Positions 8,865 through 17,250 of a DNA stretch of 64,000 bases are shown here, one piece after another. The stretch is taken from positions 1 through 64,000 of the forward strand of contig VFJQ01000070.1 in the NCBI GenBank assembly GCA_009885995.1, given 5' to 3'. This stretch comes from Verrucomicrobiota bacterium (GTDB lineage: Bacteria; Verrucomicrobiota; Verrucomicrobiia; Chthoniobacterales; Chthoniobacteraceae). Both the position numbers and the translations under genes were made by a program. Position 1 is the stretch's first letter. Every line of letters starts with the position of its first letter. The notes below the pieces were generated by a model, which saw only the letters and a program-made list of their open reading frames with translations, was not told where the DNA came from and searched no databases.

Positions 8865-9127
8865 TTGTCCCCGCCGGTTCCAGCATCCGCTTCGCTCAGC
8901 GGGGACATGTCCCCGCTGGTTTTCGCCATGTCTCCAAGGAGCCGAGCGTTGTCCCCGCTCGTTCGCTCCTTGTCCCCGGTGGCTCGCGCCTTGTCCCCGC
9001 TGGCTCTGTCCTTGTCCCGGATGAGCGGAGCATTGTCCCGGATCATTCACCCCTTGTCCCCGATCATCGGGGACAAGGGGTGAACGGCTCGATCCTTGTC
9101 TCTTTTCAGCGGGGACATGTCCCCGGA
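8865..9127. repeat. 21-nt tandem minisatellite (TTGTCCCC core)
   Basis: Copies of the core TTGTCCCC or ATGTCCCC recur in exact 21-nt phase: 8865, 8907, 8928, 8949, 8970, 8991, 9012, 9033, 9054, 9096 and 9117. The units are degenerate between the cores. The first and last cores with an inverted partner form the palindrome GGGGACATGTCCCC at 8901-8914 and 9111-9124. The 21-nt unit equals seven codons, so frames stay open. There are no unique spacers, so it is not a CRISPR array. Confidence 0.85.
9046..9084. repeat. 19-bp perfect inverted repeat within the minisatellite
   Basis: The arms 9046-9064 (TTCACCCCTTGTCCCCGAT) and 9066-9084 are perfect reverse complements with one central base. It lies inside the 21-nt array and could fold into a very stable hairpin or terminate transcription after the cupin gene. 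No T-run follows it. Confidence 0.8.
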
Positions 9128-9204
9128 CGCTCTCCCATCGGCTTCCGACAGAGAAAACCGCCGATTTTCCACCAAAACCGCGACCCGCCAGTCTGTGCTC
9201 CCCC

Positions 9205-9258
9205 TGTAGGGCAGGCGCCCCGCCTGCCACGGGCGGCAAGCGGAGCGCTTGCCCTACA
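9205..9258. repeat. double-hairpin palindromic repeat, copy 2
   Basis: This 54-bp element has 9-bp inverted ends (TGTAGGGCA and TGCCCTACA) around two hairpins (GGCAGGCGCCCCGCCTGCC, then GGCAAGCGGAGCGCTTGCC). It has the same layout as the elements at 3487 and 15861, and a partial hairpin related to its second half sits at 15721-15743. Confidence 0.8.
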
Positions 9259-9350
9259 CCGCCCGCCCGTTGACCGCCCGCCACCCCGCTGCCACCCTCA
9301 CGCCGCGCGCGGCCCGCGCTCCAGTGAGCCCTCACCTCGTCACCCGCCTT

Positions 9351-12300
9351 ATGAATACCCGCCTGATCCTCGTCCTCGCTCTGCTCTGCCACGGTCTCGC
9401 CTCCGCTCCCAGCGCTTGGGGGCAGGTGTATGAAAAGGTCTTCAGCTTTACCCAGGAGCGGGCCGCGGATGTGGCCCGTTCGGGCAATCGGGGCGCTTAC
9501 CCGGCGAGCAAGCTGGTGCTCGGCGGCGATGGCAGTTTCTACGGAAGCACCCAAGGCGGATCAGCCCCGGAAGGGATGTTCCCACCGACGATCTACCGCC
9601 TATCGGCAGAGGGGGAGATCGAGACGCTCTACACCTTTCCTTCTAGTTTTGCGGCACCGGGTTTCAACGGCGGTTCGATCTCGGTGTTGGCGCGCGGGGC
9701 CGATGGAAACTTTTACGGCACGACGTATTTTGGCGGGGCGGCCAACCAAGGGACGATCTTCCGCCTGACGCCGGGTGGAACGCTGACGACCTTGGTGGAG
9801 ATGACCGGTGCGACGGGGGCTTTCCGGGGAGGCAGACCGAATGGCTTGATCCTCGGGCCGGATGGAAACTTTTATGGCACCGCAGGGCAGGACGGTTCCG
9901 GCGGGCTCGGGACCGTGTTTCGGCTGACGCCCGCGGGGGCGTTCACGACCGTGGCCGATTTTCCCGCCGGCAGCGGAGCCGGGCCGGAAACCGGCCTGAC
10001 GCTCGGGAGCGATGGGAATTTCTATGGAGTGCTCCGGGCCGGAGGCGCGTTCGGTGTCGGCTCGATCTATCGAGTGACCCTGGCCGGCGCGATTTCCACT
10101 GTGCATGACTTCGATAGCAGCGACCCGCTCCACCCAGGATTCCCCCCGGAGGCGGTGCTGACGGATGGTGGCGACGGGTTCTTGTATGGCACGACGCGCT
10201 CGGGCGGGCTGAACTCGGCTGGGACGGTTTTCCGGGTCAGCACCACGGGCGCTTTCGCCACGGTCGCGCAGCTCGGAGCGGTTTTTCCTCCGGGTGGAGG
10301 GATGAATTACGGCGAGTTGATCCGCGGCGGCGACGGGATGTTCTACGGCGTCGGTTCCCCGGATTTCGGTGCTGGCGGGAAAATCTTCCGGGTCACTCCG
10401 GGCGGTGAAGTCACGGCGCTCGCCGACTTCACCGGGAGCCATCCGAGCTACGATGGCTACCGTCCCCGCGGCGGACTCGTGCAAGGAAGCGACGGTCTTT
10501 TGTATGGCACTACGTTGCTGACGAACGAGGGGAACTTCAGCGACGAGCACGCCGGGTTCGGCACGGTGTTTCGCGTGGCCACGAGTGGGGCGGTGGAGAC
10601 CTTGGTGCGGTTTGCCGGAGTCGGCAGAAGTGCCATCGGGTCTGGCCCGACAGCGCTGGTCGCGGCGGCGGATGGGGATTTCTATGGGACGACGAGAAAC
10701 GGCGGGGCGTCCGAGCAGGGGACGGTCTTCCAGCTCACCCCGGACGGGCGCTTTTCGACGCTGGTCGAGTTCACCGGGAGCAGTGGGGAAACCCGCGGCG
10801 ACGGGCCGCGCTCCCTGATCCAGGCCCGGGATGGCAGCCTATGGGGCACGACGGAGGCCGGTGGACTGCCCCTGAATAACGCGGGAACGGTCTTCAAGAT
10901 CACCCCCGCCGGCGTGTTCACGACGGTGGTGGATTTCGACAACGCGACGACCGGCAGCACTCCGACAGATCTCGTGGAAGGAAGCGACGGAAACCTTTAT
11001 GGCACTGCCTATCAAGGTGGAGCCGGCTCCGGCGGCACGATCTTTCGGATCAGCCCTTCCGGGACGTTCACGAAACTCCACGATTTCGAGTTTTCCTTTG
11101 ATGGGCTTCACTTGCCATTTGGAAAGTTGGTCGAGACGCCCGGCGGTGACTTTATCGGGACGACGAATGCGGGCGGTATCGACGGGGAGGGTGCCATCTA
11201 CAAAGTGTCACCAACCGGCGTATTCTCTGTCCTGCGGAATCTGGGCTATCCACCGGCGATTCCCGCGGCGGAGTTTATTGGCACTCGCCCAGGGAGTGGT
11301 CTCACCGCCGGAGCCGATGGGAACTTTTACGGAGCCTATACCGGCCCGCTCTTTCGCATCACCGCCAGCGGGGCCTTGACGGTCCTCGGTCAGGGGGAAA
11401 TCTCCGCTGCGGGCGGCTTGGTGCAGGGAGCAGACGGCTTCTTCTACGGAGCGGGAACGGTCGGGGCGGTGAACACGATCGTGTATAAGATCTCGGTCGC
11501 GGGCGCGCTCACCACTCTCATCGATCTCGCGCAGCAAGATTCGGCAGAGGGATCTCCGGGGCAGTTGCAGTTCGGCCCGGATGGCAATCTGTATGGTCTT
11601 TCGCAGGGCGCAGCGTTTGGCACCGGTGGAGCCGTCTTCAGGATCATCCTGCCCGGTGCGCCTAGCGTTTATCCGCGTCCGGCTCGGGTGACCGGCGAGA
11701 CTTCGATCCGGGTGGAAGCCAAGCTCAACGCCCGCGGCGCAGCGACGCAGGCCACACTCGAATACGGCACGGATGGCGTGCTGTTTCCGACCCAGGTGCC
11801 GCTCGCCGCGAACTTGGCGGGCTATCAAACCACTCTCGTCGGAACGACGCTGAGCAACCTGGCCACCGCCACCACTTACCACTATCGCATCCGCGCGGTG
11901 AGCAGTGCGGGGACGACGGTTACGCTGGTGCAGAGCTTTTCCACGCTGGCGGAGCCGGTGATGACAGTGGGAGCGGCGAGTGGGATCACGGCGACCAGTG
12001 CGACGTTCAATGGGACGGTGAATGCGCGGAGCTTCGATACGACGGTGGTCTTCGAGTGGGGCACGGATGGGAACAGCTTCCCGAACACCGCGCCTGCCAC
12101 GCCGGGGACGGTGCCGGGGAATACACCGGTGCCGGTGAGCGCGGCGGTGGCGGCGTTGCCGGCGGGGGGGACGGTGTTTTATCGGCTGCGGGCCACGAAC
12201 GTGGCGGGGACGGCGACCAGCGGGACGCGCAGCTTTTCGACGGTGAGCGTGACGACGAGCAATCCGCTGCCGGAGCAGGTCGGGGTGAGCGACGTGGTGT

Positions 12301-13865
12301 TCCGGGCGACGATCGATACGTTCGGCCAGAGCGCGGCGGTGAAGTTTAAGTATTGGGCGGACTCGGCGCCGCTGACGGTGCTGGAGACGGTGCCGCAGGC
12401 GGTGCCGGCGTTCAATGGGCCGAGGGAGGTGACCGAGCGCGTGACGGGGCTTTTGGAAAACGTGAGCTACAGCTATCGGGTAAGCGTGGAGTTGGCGGGG
12501 ACGGAGACGGATGGCGGAGTGGTGATGTTCACGACGGATACGAACATCGCGCCGGTCGCGATGGCGGACGTGGTCTTCTACACCGGGCAGGTGCAGTTTG
12601 ATCCGCTGGCGAATGACTCGGACGCGAATGGCGACGCGCTCGTGCTCGACCCTGTGCTGGCGGTGCCGCCTACGGTCGCGGCGGCGGTGGCGAGTGTGAC
12701 GCCGGACCGACTCTTCATCAGCTACAATCCGCAGAACAACGTGACGGATGAGGACACGCTGACCTATAGCGTGCTCGATCCGCAGGGCGCGTCGGCGACG
12801 GCGCTCGTGCGGCTGATCGCGTTCAGCAAACGCGCGGGCTTTTACAGCGGGCGTGCGGAGTTCAGCGGTGGGGCGACCACGCGCAGCTTGGCGGTGTCGC
12901 TGCAATTCGGCACGAGCGGAGCGGTGAGCACAGCGTTCTTCAACTGGGCGGGCGAGACCTACCGGCTCAAAGGCGTGTTTGATCCGTCGGGCCGGCTCAC
13001 GCGGACGATCGATCTGGTGAACCTCGCCGGGAGCAAGCTCACGCTGACGCTGCGGCTCGATCCCGACGTGCCGCTCATCCACGGCAGTGTGGTCGAGCGC
13101 GACGGGGGCAATGTGGTCGTGGCAAACGTGCCCGACTTCACGCTGACGCAAAACGCGGGCACAGGAGGACTGCCCGAGGCGGGTCTGCGCACCGCCTTCC
13201 TCAGCCCGCCGGCGTCGCTCGCGGCGCAGATGGGCGATGGCTATGTGGTGATGAACGTCGCGAAGAACCGGCGCAGCGCGCGGTTCGCGGGGCAGCTTCC
13301 GGACGGCGAGCCGTTCCTCGCGAGCGCGCCGGCGCAAGGGCGGAGCTTCTCGCTGAGCAAAGCGCTGGAGCAGCGTGGGAGCTTGACCGGGCTGGTGCGA
13401 ATGATCGGCACGGAGACGGACGCAGCGGGGATGATGGCGAACCTCTTCTGGCAAAAGCGCGCGAGTGGGCGGGCGCGGTTTTTCCGCGGAGCGATCGGGA
13501 CGAATCTCGAACTGCTCGGGATGGAATACCCGGCGCTGGCGAGGAACGCGTTGCCGCCGATCGATCTCGGCAGCGGGAGCCCGAACGCGCGGCTGCGGTT
13601 CAGCGGCGGGGATCTGGCGAGTGCGCTCGATTTTCCGCTGCACATCGCGGCGGGGAGCGTGACGGGGTTCGACGCGAGCCGGCTGCGGCTGAAGCTCGAC
13701 CCGGCGCTCGGGAAGTTCAGGGGGAAATTCCTGCACCCGGCGACGGGGCGGTTGGTTCCGTTCGGTGGCGCTCTCCGCGTGTCGCTGGATACGGAGCCGG
13801 GGCAGGGGCGCGGGGTCTTCCGTGGGCCGAGCACGGCGGGTGCGGTGCGGATCGAAGGGTTGTAG
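9351..13865 (+). CDS. large exported GloVer-repeat protein
   Basis: This is a 1,504-residue secreted protein. Start ATG 9351 gives a signal peptide at residues 1-27 ending near SAWGQ. Roughly residues 60-770 are many tandem units of about 50-60 residues around GxDGNFYGTxxxGG...GTVFRxTPxG, the GloVer/TIGR03803-like repeat, which likely forms a beta-propeller. Then come Ig/Fn3-like segments with EYGTDG blocks (about 770-1060), a cadherin-like domain (NIAPVAMADVV, LANDSDANGD at about 1064-1130), and a C-terminal beta-rich region with a repeated unit (YSGRAEFSG, then similar blocks). It is probably displayed at the cell surface or released. The substrate is unknown and no catalytic motif is seen. 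Confidence 0.8.
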   Translation: MNTRLILVLALLCHGLASAPSAWGQVYEKVFSFTQERAADVARSGNRGAYPASKLVLGGDGSFYGSTQGGSAPEGMFPPTIYRLSAEGEIETLYTFPSSFAAPGFNGGSISVLARGADGNFYGTTYFGGAANQGTIFRLTPGGTLTTLVEMTGATGAFRGGRPNGLILGPDGNFYGTAGQDGSGGLGTVFRLTPAGAFTTVADFPAGSGAGPETGLTLGSDGNFYGVLRAGGAFGVGSIYRVTLAGAISTVHDFDSSDPLHPGFPPEAVLTDGGDGFLYGTTRSGGLNSAGTVFRVSTTGAFATVAQLGAVFPPGGGMNYGELIRGGDGMFYGVGSPDFGAGGKIFRVTPGGEVTALADFTGSHPSYDGYRPRGGLVQGSDGLLYGTTLLTNEGNFSDEHAGFGTVFRVATSGAVETLVRFAGVGRSAIGSGPTALVAAADGDFYGTTRNGGASEQGTVFQLTPDGRFSTLVEFTGSSGETRGDGPRSLIQARDGSLWGTTEAGGLPLNNAGTVFKITPAGVFTTVVDFDNATTGSTPTDLVEGSDGNLYGTAYQGGAGSGGTIFRISPSGTFTKLHDFEFSFDGLHLPFGKLVETPGGDFIGTTNAGGIDGEGAIYKVSPTGVFSVLRNLGYPPAIPAAEFIGTRPGSGLTAGADGNFYGAYTGPLFRITASGALTVLGQGEISAAGGLVQGADGFFYGAGTVGAVNTIVYKISVAGALTTLIDLAQQDSAEGSPGQLQFGPDGNLYGLSQGAAFGTGGAVFRIILPGAPSVYPRPARVTGETSIRVEAKLNARGAATQATLEYGTDGVLFPTQVPLAANLAGYQTTLVGTTLSNLATATTYHYRIRAVSSAGTTVTLVQSFSTLAEPVMTVGAASGITATSATFNGTVNARSFDTTVVFEWGTDGNSFPNTAPATPGTVPGNTPVPVSAAVAALPAGGTVFYRLRATNVAGTATSGTRSFSTVSVTTSNPLPEQVGVSDVVFRATIDTFGQSAAVKFKYWADSAPLTVLETVPQAVPAFNGPREVTERVTGLLENVSYSYRVSVELAGTETDGGVVMFTTDTNIAPVAMADVVFYTGQVQFDPLANDSDANGDALVLDPVLAVPPTVAAAVASVTPDRLFISYNPQNNVTDEDTLTYSVLDPQGASATALVRLIAFSKRAGFYSGRAEFSGGATTRSLAVSLQFGTSGAVSTAFFNWAGETYRLKGVFDPSGRLTRTIDLVNLAGSKLTLTLRLDPDVPLIHGSVVERDGGNVVVANVPDFTLTQNAGTGGLPEAGLRTAFLSPPASLAAQMGDGYVVMNVAKNRRSARFAGQLPDGEPFLASAPAQGRSFSLSKALEQRGSLTGLVRMIGTETDAAGMMANLFWQKRASGRARFFRGAIGTNLELLGMEYPALARNALPPIDLGSGSPNARLRFSGGDLASALDFPLHIAAGSVTGFDASRLRLKLDPALGKFRGKFLHPATGRLVPFGGALRVSLDTEPGQGRGVFRGPSTAGAVRIEGL

Positions 13866-13932
13866 CGGCCCCGAATTTTTCCGCTGATTTCGTAGTCGGC
13901 ATCCGGCGCTCGCGCGCTAGTCTCTGCCGCGA

Positions 13933-15336
13933 ATGAACGCTCCCGATTTTCCCACGCCCTGGCAACGCAAGACGCTGTGGAGTGCAGCGACTGCGCTTTC
14001 GGTCGTGCTCATCGGCGTGATCGGCGTGGGGCTCATCTGGCTCGGCTCGCGCGTGCTCGGCTTCCTCCAGCCGATCCTCATCCCCTTCGCGGTCGCGGGC
14101 GTGCTGGCGTATTTGCTCGATCCCGTGGTCGAGCGGCTCCAGCGCTGGGGCACCACGCGACAGCGTGCGGTGCTCGCGGTCTTTGCGGTGATGACGCTCG
14201 TGCTGGCCGGCATCGCGCTGTGGGTCGTGCCGGCGATTTCCTCGCAGACCGGCCGGCTTGTGCGGCGCGTGCCCGTTTACACCGAGCGAGTGAAAGAGCT
14301 GACGATGAACTTTGCCCGCGACGTGCAGACGAAGACCGGTCTGAAACTTTTCCCCGAGCTGCCTTCCGCGCCGGAGAAGGCCAAGGGACCCACCCCCGAC
14401 ACGAAGGAAGTGCCGCCCGGCACACCGGCGGAGGCGGCGGAGAAAGCGGCGCGAGCAGATGATGCGACGGATGCGGTTCAGCTCGCCCCGCTCCTCGGTG
14501 CGGATGCCAAGCCGGAGGACATCCAACTCGACTGGCAGCAGATCATCTCGGGCAAGTGGGTGCAGACCACCGTGCCGGTCGTGCTGCGCAATATCTGGCA
14601 CTTCATCACCTCGAGCGTCGGCGGCTTCCTCGGCGTGTTCGGCTTCCTGCTCTCGATGGTCATCGTGCCGGTCTATCTGTGGTATTTCCTCATCGAGGGT
14701 CCGAACATCTCCGCGAGCTGGGGTGACTACGTGCCGCTGCAAAAGAGCGCGTTCAAGGATGAGGTCGTTAGCACCATCGGCGAGATCAACGGCTACCTCA
14801 TCGCGTTCTTCCGCGGACAACTCCTCGTCTCGCTCATCAACGGCACCGCCACCGGCCTCGGGCTGATGATCATCGGTCTCGATTTCGGCCTGCTCATCGG
14901 GCTGCTGCTCTGCGTGCTCGGGCTCATTCCATACCTCGGCATCATCATGTGCTGGGTCCCCGCCGTGATCATCGCCAGCGTGCAAGTCGGAGACACCTGG
15001 ATAGCGACGGAGCACTGGTGGGTCTTCCCGCTCGTGGTCACCGGCATCTTCACCATCGTGCAGCAGATCGACGGCCTCTTCATCACGCCGAAGATCGTCG
15101 GCGAAAGCGTCGGCCTTCACCCGATGACCGTCATCTTCTCGGTCTTCGCGTGGTCGCTGCTCATGGGCGGTTTGCTCGGAGCCATCCTCGCCGTGCCGCT
15201 CACCGCCACGCTGAAGGTCTTGCTCCGCCGCTATGTGTGGGAAAAGCGGCTCCTGGCCGAGAACCGCATCATCACCGACGAAACCGCCATGCCCTCGAGA
15301 GCGAGCGCAGCGTCCGAACTCGCCGAAGCGAAATGA
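13933..15336 (+). CDS. AI-2E family transporter (PerM/TqsA-like)
   Basis: This is a 467-residue inner-membrane protein with about eight hydrophobic segments (first at about 16-40, 48-60 and 80-100) and the family end LGAILAVPLTATLKVLLRRY, followed by a short tail. Between about residues 130 and 200 it has an unusual hydrophilic insert rich in Ala, Pro and Glu, in place of the short loop of most members. The family exports quorum signals or other small molecules; the substrate cannot be told. Its stop overlaps the next gene's start (ATGA), so the two are translated together. Confidence 0.8.
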   Translation: MNAPDFPTPWQRKTLWSAATALSVVLIGVIGVGLIWLGSRVLGFLQPILIPFAVAGVLAYLLDPVVERLQRWGTTRQRAVLAVFAVMTLVLAGIALWVVPAISSQTGRLVRRVPVYTERVKELTMNFARDVQTKTGLKLFPELPSAPEKAKGPTPDTKEVPPGTPAEAAEKAARADDATDAVQLAPLLGADAKPEDIQLDWQQIISGKWVQTTVPVVLRNIWHFITSSVGGFLGVFGFLLSMVIVPVYLWYFLIEGPNISASWGDYVPLQKSAFKDEVVSTIGEINGYLIAFFRGQLLVSLINGTATGLGLMIIGLDFGLLIGLLLCVLGLIPYLGIIMCWVPAVIIASVQVGDTWIATEHWWVFPLVVTGIFTIVQQIDGLFITPKIVGESVGLHPMTVIFSVFAWSLLMGGLLGAILAVPLTATLKVLLRRYVWEKRLLAENRIITDETAMPSRASAASELAEAK

Positions 15337-15710
15337 GCACGCCTGCCGCGCCTCCGAAGTCGAACACCACCCGGCGCGAAATGTTCGTCGGCCTCGCATC
15401 CGGCATCGGCGTGCTCGGCTTCCTCGTCTATGGCGTGATGACGATGAGCTCGAGCCAGCAGAAGGCATCGAACAACACGCTCACCGGGAAGGTCGTCGGG
15501 CGGAAGTTCACGCCGCTCAAGGAAGACCAGCTCAGTTTCGGCCGCGGCGGCCTCAAGGGCGCGCAGCTTACCGGCGAGCACGTCTTCATGGTCGAAGTGA
15601 AGAGCGAGAAGCGCACGTTCGAGGTGCCCGTCGATGGCGCCACCTACGAAGCCGTGCGCGACGGCGCGTCGTTCACCTTCATGCGCCCGCGCAGCGAGCA
15701 GAAGAAGTAG
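15333..15710 (+). CDS. small hypothetical protein with Tat-like membrane anchor
   Basis: This is a 125-residue product whose ATG overlaps the stop of the AI-2E-type gene by 4 nt. The N-terminus carries TTRREMFVGLASG, a twin-arginine-like motif, followed by one hydrophobic segment at about residues 17-37. The exported part (about 48-120) is small and beta-rich with no motif I know (LTGKVVGRKF, VFMVEVKSEKRTFEVP). Overlap suggests it works with the permease. It could be a periplasmic accessory subunit, but that is a guess. Confidence 0.6.
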   Translation: MSTPAAPPKSNTTRREMFVGLASGIGVLGFLVYGVMTMSSSQQKASNNTLTGKVVGRKFTPLKEDQLSFGRGGLKGAQLTGEHVFMVEVKSEKRTFEVPVDGATYEAVRDGASFTFMRPRSEQKK

Positions 15711-15771
15711 CGCCGCGAACGGCAAGCGGGGGCGCTTGCCCTGGGTCGCTGCGAGTGCCAACAGTCGGCTC

Positions 15772-16584
15772 ATGGCTTTCCTCGATGTCCACGCCTTCTC
15801 CGACGCGCTCGGTTTGCAGGTCAATTTCTACGTCCTCCTGCCGCAACCGGCGCAGCGGGAGGTAGGGACCGCTGTCCTCAGCGGTCCGCGGACGGCTGGG
15901 GACAGCCGTCCCTACCCCGTGCTGTGGCTGCTGCACGGCCTGAGCGACGACCACACGATCTGGTTGCGGCGCACTTCGATCGAGCGCTACGCCGCGGAAA
16001 AAAACATCGCGGTCGTGATGCCTGCCGCGGGCCGCAGCTTCTACCAGGACATGCCTGGCGGCGCGAACTACTGGACCTTCCTCACTGAGGAACTACCCGC
16101 GCTATGCCGCTCGTGGTTCCCGCTTTCCTCGCGGCGCGAGGATAACTTCGTCGCCGGCCTCTCGATGGGCGGCTACGGCGCGATGCGCATGGCCTTGGCG
16201 AAGCCTGATCGCTACGCCGCCGGCGCGAGCCTCAGCGGCGCGCTCGATATGAACCGCCGCCTGCGCAACGCGGACAAGCAAGGTGGGCGGCTGAGCAAAG
16301 CTGAACTGATCGGCATCTTCGGCGAAAAGCTGAGCATCACGGGCACCGACGCGGACCTTCATTTCCTCGTGCAGAGCGCGGTCACATCCGCCGGGCCGAA
16401 GCCCAAGCTCTTCGTCTGCTGCGGCACGGAGGACGAGTTGCTCGCGGACAATCGCGACTTTCACCAGCGGCTCGACGCGGTGCATTACGATCACACCTAC
16501 GTGGAAGGCCCCGGCGCGCACGAGTGGGGCTACTGGGACACACAGATCCAGCGCGTGCTCGCGTGGCTGCCGCTCGCGAAGTGA
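15772..16584 (+). CDS. alpha/beta-hydrolase esterase (esterase-D/tributyrin-esterase-like) with in-frame repeat insert
   Basis: This 270-residue esterase of the EstA/S-formylglutathione-hydrolase group likely cleaves short-chain acyl esters. LLHGLSDDHTIW at about residues 52-63 forms the oxyanion region, the nucleophile Ser lies in GLSMGGYG (about residue 131), and the His is near the end (GAHEWGYW). Residues 31-47 (15862-15912, 51 nt) are encoded by the double-hairpin element at 15861-15916 and look foreign; without them the sequence would read QRE then YPVLWLLHG, as in relatives. ATG 15772 was chosen as the first start before the domain. Confidence 0.85.
   Translation: MAFLDVHAFSDALGLQVNFYVLLPQPAQREVGTAVLSGPRTAGDSRPYPVLWLLHGLSDDHTIWLRRTSIERYAAEKNIAVVMPAAGRSFYQDMPGGANYWTFLTEELPALCRSWFPLSSRREDNFVAGLSMGGYGAMRMALAKPDRYAAGASLSGALDMNRRLRNADKQGGRLSKAELIGIFGEKLSITGTDADLHFLVQSAVTSAGPKPKLFVCCGTEDELLADNRDFHQRLDAVHYDHTYVEGPGAHEWGYWDTQIQRVLAWLPLAK
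15861..15916. repeat. double-hairpin palindromic repeat, copy 3, inside a gene
   Basis: This 56-bp element has perfect 8-bp ends GGTAGGGA and TCCCTACC around two hairpins (GGACCGCTGTCCTCAGCGGTCC and GGACGGCTGGGGACAGCCGTCC). It lies inside the esterase gene, is read in frame and adds 17 codons. It has the same layout as copies at 3487 and 9205, so it is a mobile-like or spreading element rather than part of the enzyme's fold. Confidence 0.85.
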
Positions 16585-16680
16585 CCGGCTAAGGCGGGCG
16601 CGCGCTTCGGGTAGTGACTTCGCTCCCGCGTCCGGCAAGTTGCCGCCGCATTCCGACTCACTACAACAACTCCTCTACGC

Positions 16681-17184
16681 ATGAAAAACACACTCCTCGC
16701 CATGAGCCTCCTCTCCATCCTCGGCCTCACCGCCAAAGCCGATCCGCTCGCCGTCGGCGCCCCTGCGCCGAAGATCAGCGCGCCCGACCAGGACGGCAAA
16801 ATCGTCAACTTCGCCGACGTGTATGCGAAGGGCCCGACGCTCGTTTATTTCTATCCGAAAGCCGACACGCCCGGCTGCACGAAGCAGGGCTGCAGCCTGC
16901 GCGACTCGTGGGCCGACCTCCAAGCCAAGGGCATCCAGGTCCTCGGCGTGAGCACGGACAAGCCGGAGTCACAGAAGAAGTTTAAGGACAAGTTCACCTT
17001 CCCCTTCCCGCTGATCGCCGACCACGAGAAGAAAGTCGCCGAGGCGTTCGGCGTGCCGACCATGATCGTCGCCGCGCGTCAGTCCTTCCTCATCAAGGAC
17101 GGCAAAGTCGTCTGGAACATGCTCAAGGCCAGCACCGCGACGCACGCCGCGGATGTGCTCAAGGCCTACTCGGAACTGAGGTAA
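16681..17184 (+). CDS. peroxiredoxin, Bcp/AhpC type, exported
   Basis: This 167-residue thiol peroxidase reduces peroxides. A signal peptide covers residues 1-20 (SLLSILGLTAKA), so it acts outside the cytoplasm, unlike standard Bcp. The catalytic pair is Cys66 and Cys71 in DTPGCTKQGC, five apart as in Bcp, with the typical strand LVYFYPKAD before it. It lies alone, 96 nt after the esterase, and is followed by a strong terminator. The reductant is not visible in the window. Confidence 0.85.
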   Translation: MKNTLLAMSLLSILGLTAKADPLAVGAPAPKISAPDQDGKIVNFADVYAKGPTLVYFYPKADTPGCTKQGCSLRDSWADLQAKGIQVLGVSTDKPESQKKFKDKFTFPFPLIADHEKKVAEAFGVPTMIVAARQSFLIKDGKVVWNMLKASTATHAADVLKAYSELR

Positions 17185-17201
17185 GCGATCCGCTTTCACC
17201 G

Positions 17202-17239
17202 ACGGAGGGACGGGCTTTGGCTCGTCCCTCCGTTTTGGT
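17202..17239 (+). terminator. Rho-independent terminator after the peroxiredoxin gene
   Basis: The 11-bp stem ACGGAGGGACG/CGTCCCTCCGT at 17202-17212 and 17223-17233, with a 10-nt loop, is followed by a T-rich run (TTTTGGTTTA). It ends the plus-strand gene; the facing aminotransferase gene stops at 17251. Confidence 0.8.
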
Positions 17240-17250
17240 TTATGGGAAAG

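Larger units (their letters stand above)
8846..9350. other. 505-nt gap filled by repeats
   Basis: No gene is supported here. The gap holds a 21-nt minisatellite (8865-9127), including a 39-nt perfect inverted repeat, and a double-hairpin repeat (9205-9258). The stretch 9128-9204 and the last 90 nt before the GloVer gene show nothing I recognise, and promoters for that gene are not evident. Both strands are open in places, but the reading frames merely translate the repeats. Confidence 0.7.

Noticed and set aside
8865-9127. CRISPR-like array
   Set aside because: Units are 21 nt without unique spacers and are degenerate; no cas genes nearby.
8838-9554. Minus-strand gene with GQ-rich heptads
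   Set aside because: It just translates the 21-nt repeat and part of the GloVer gene in reverse; no start or domain.
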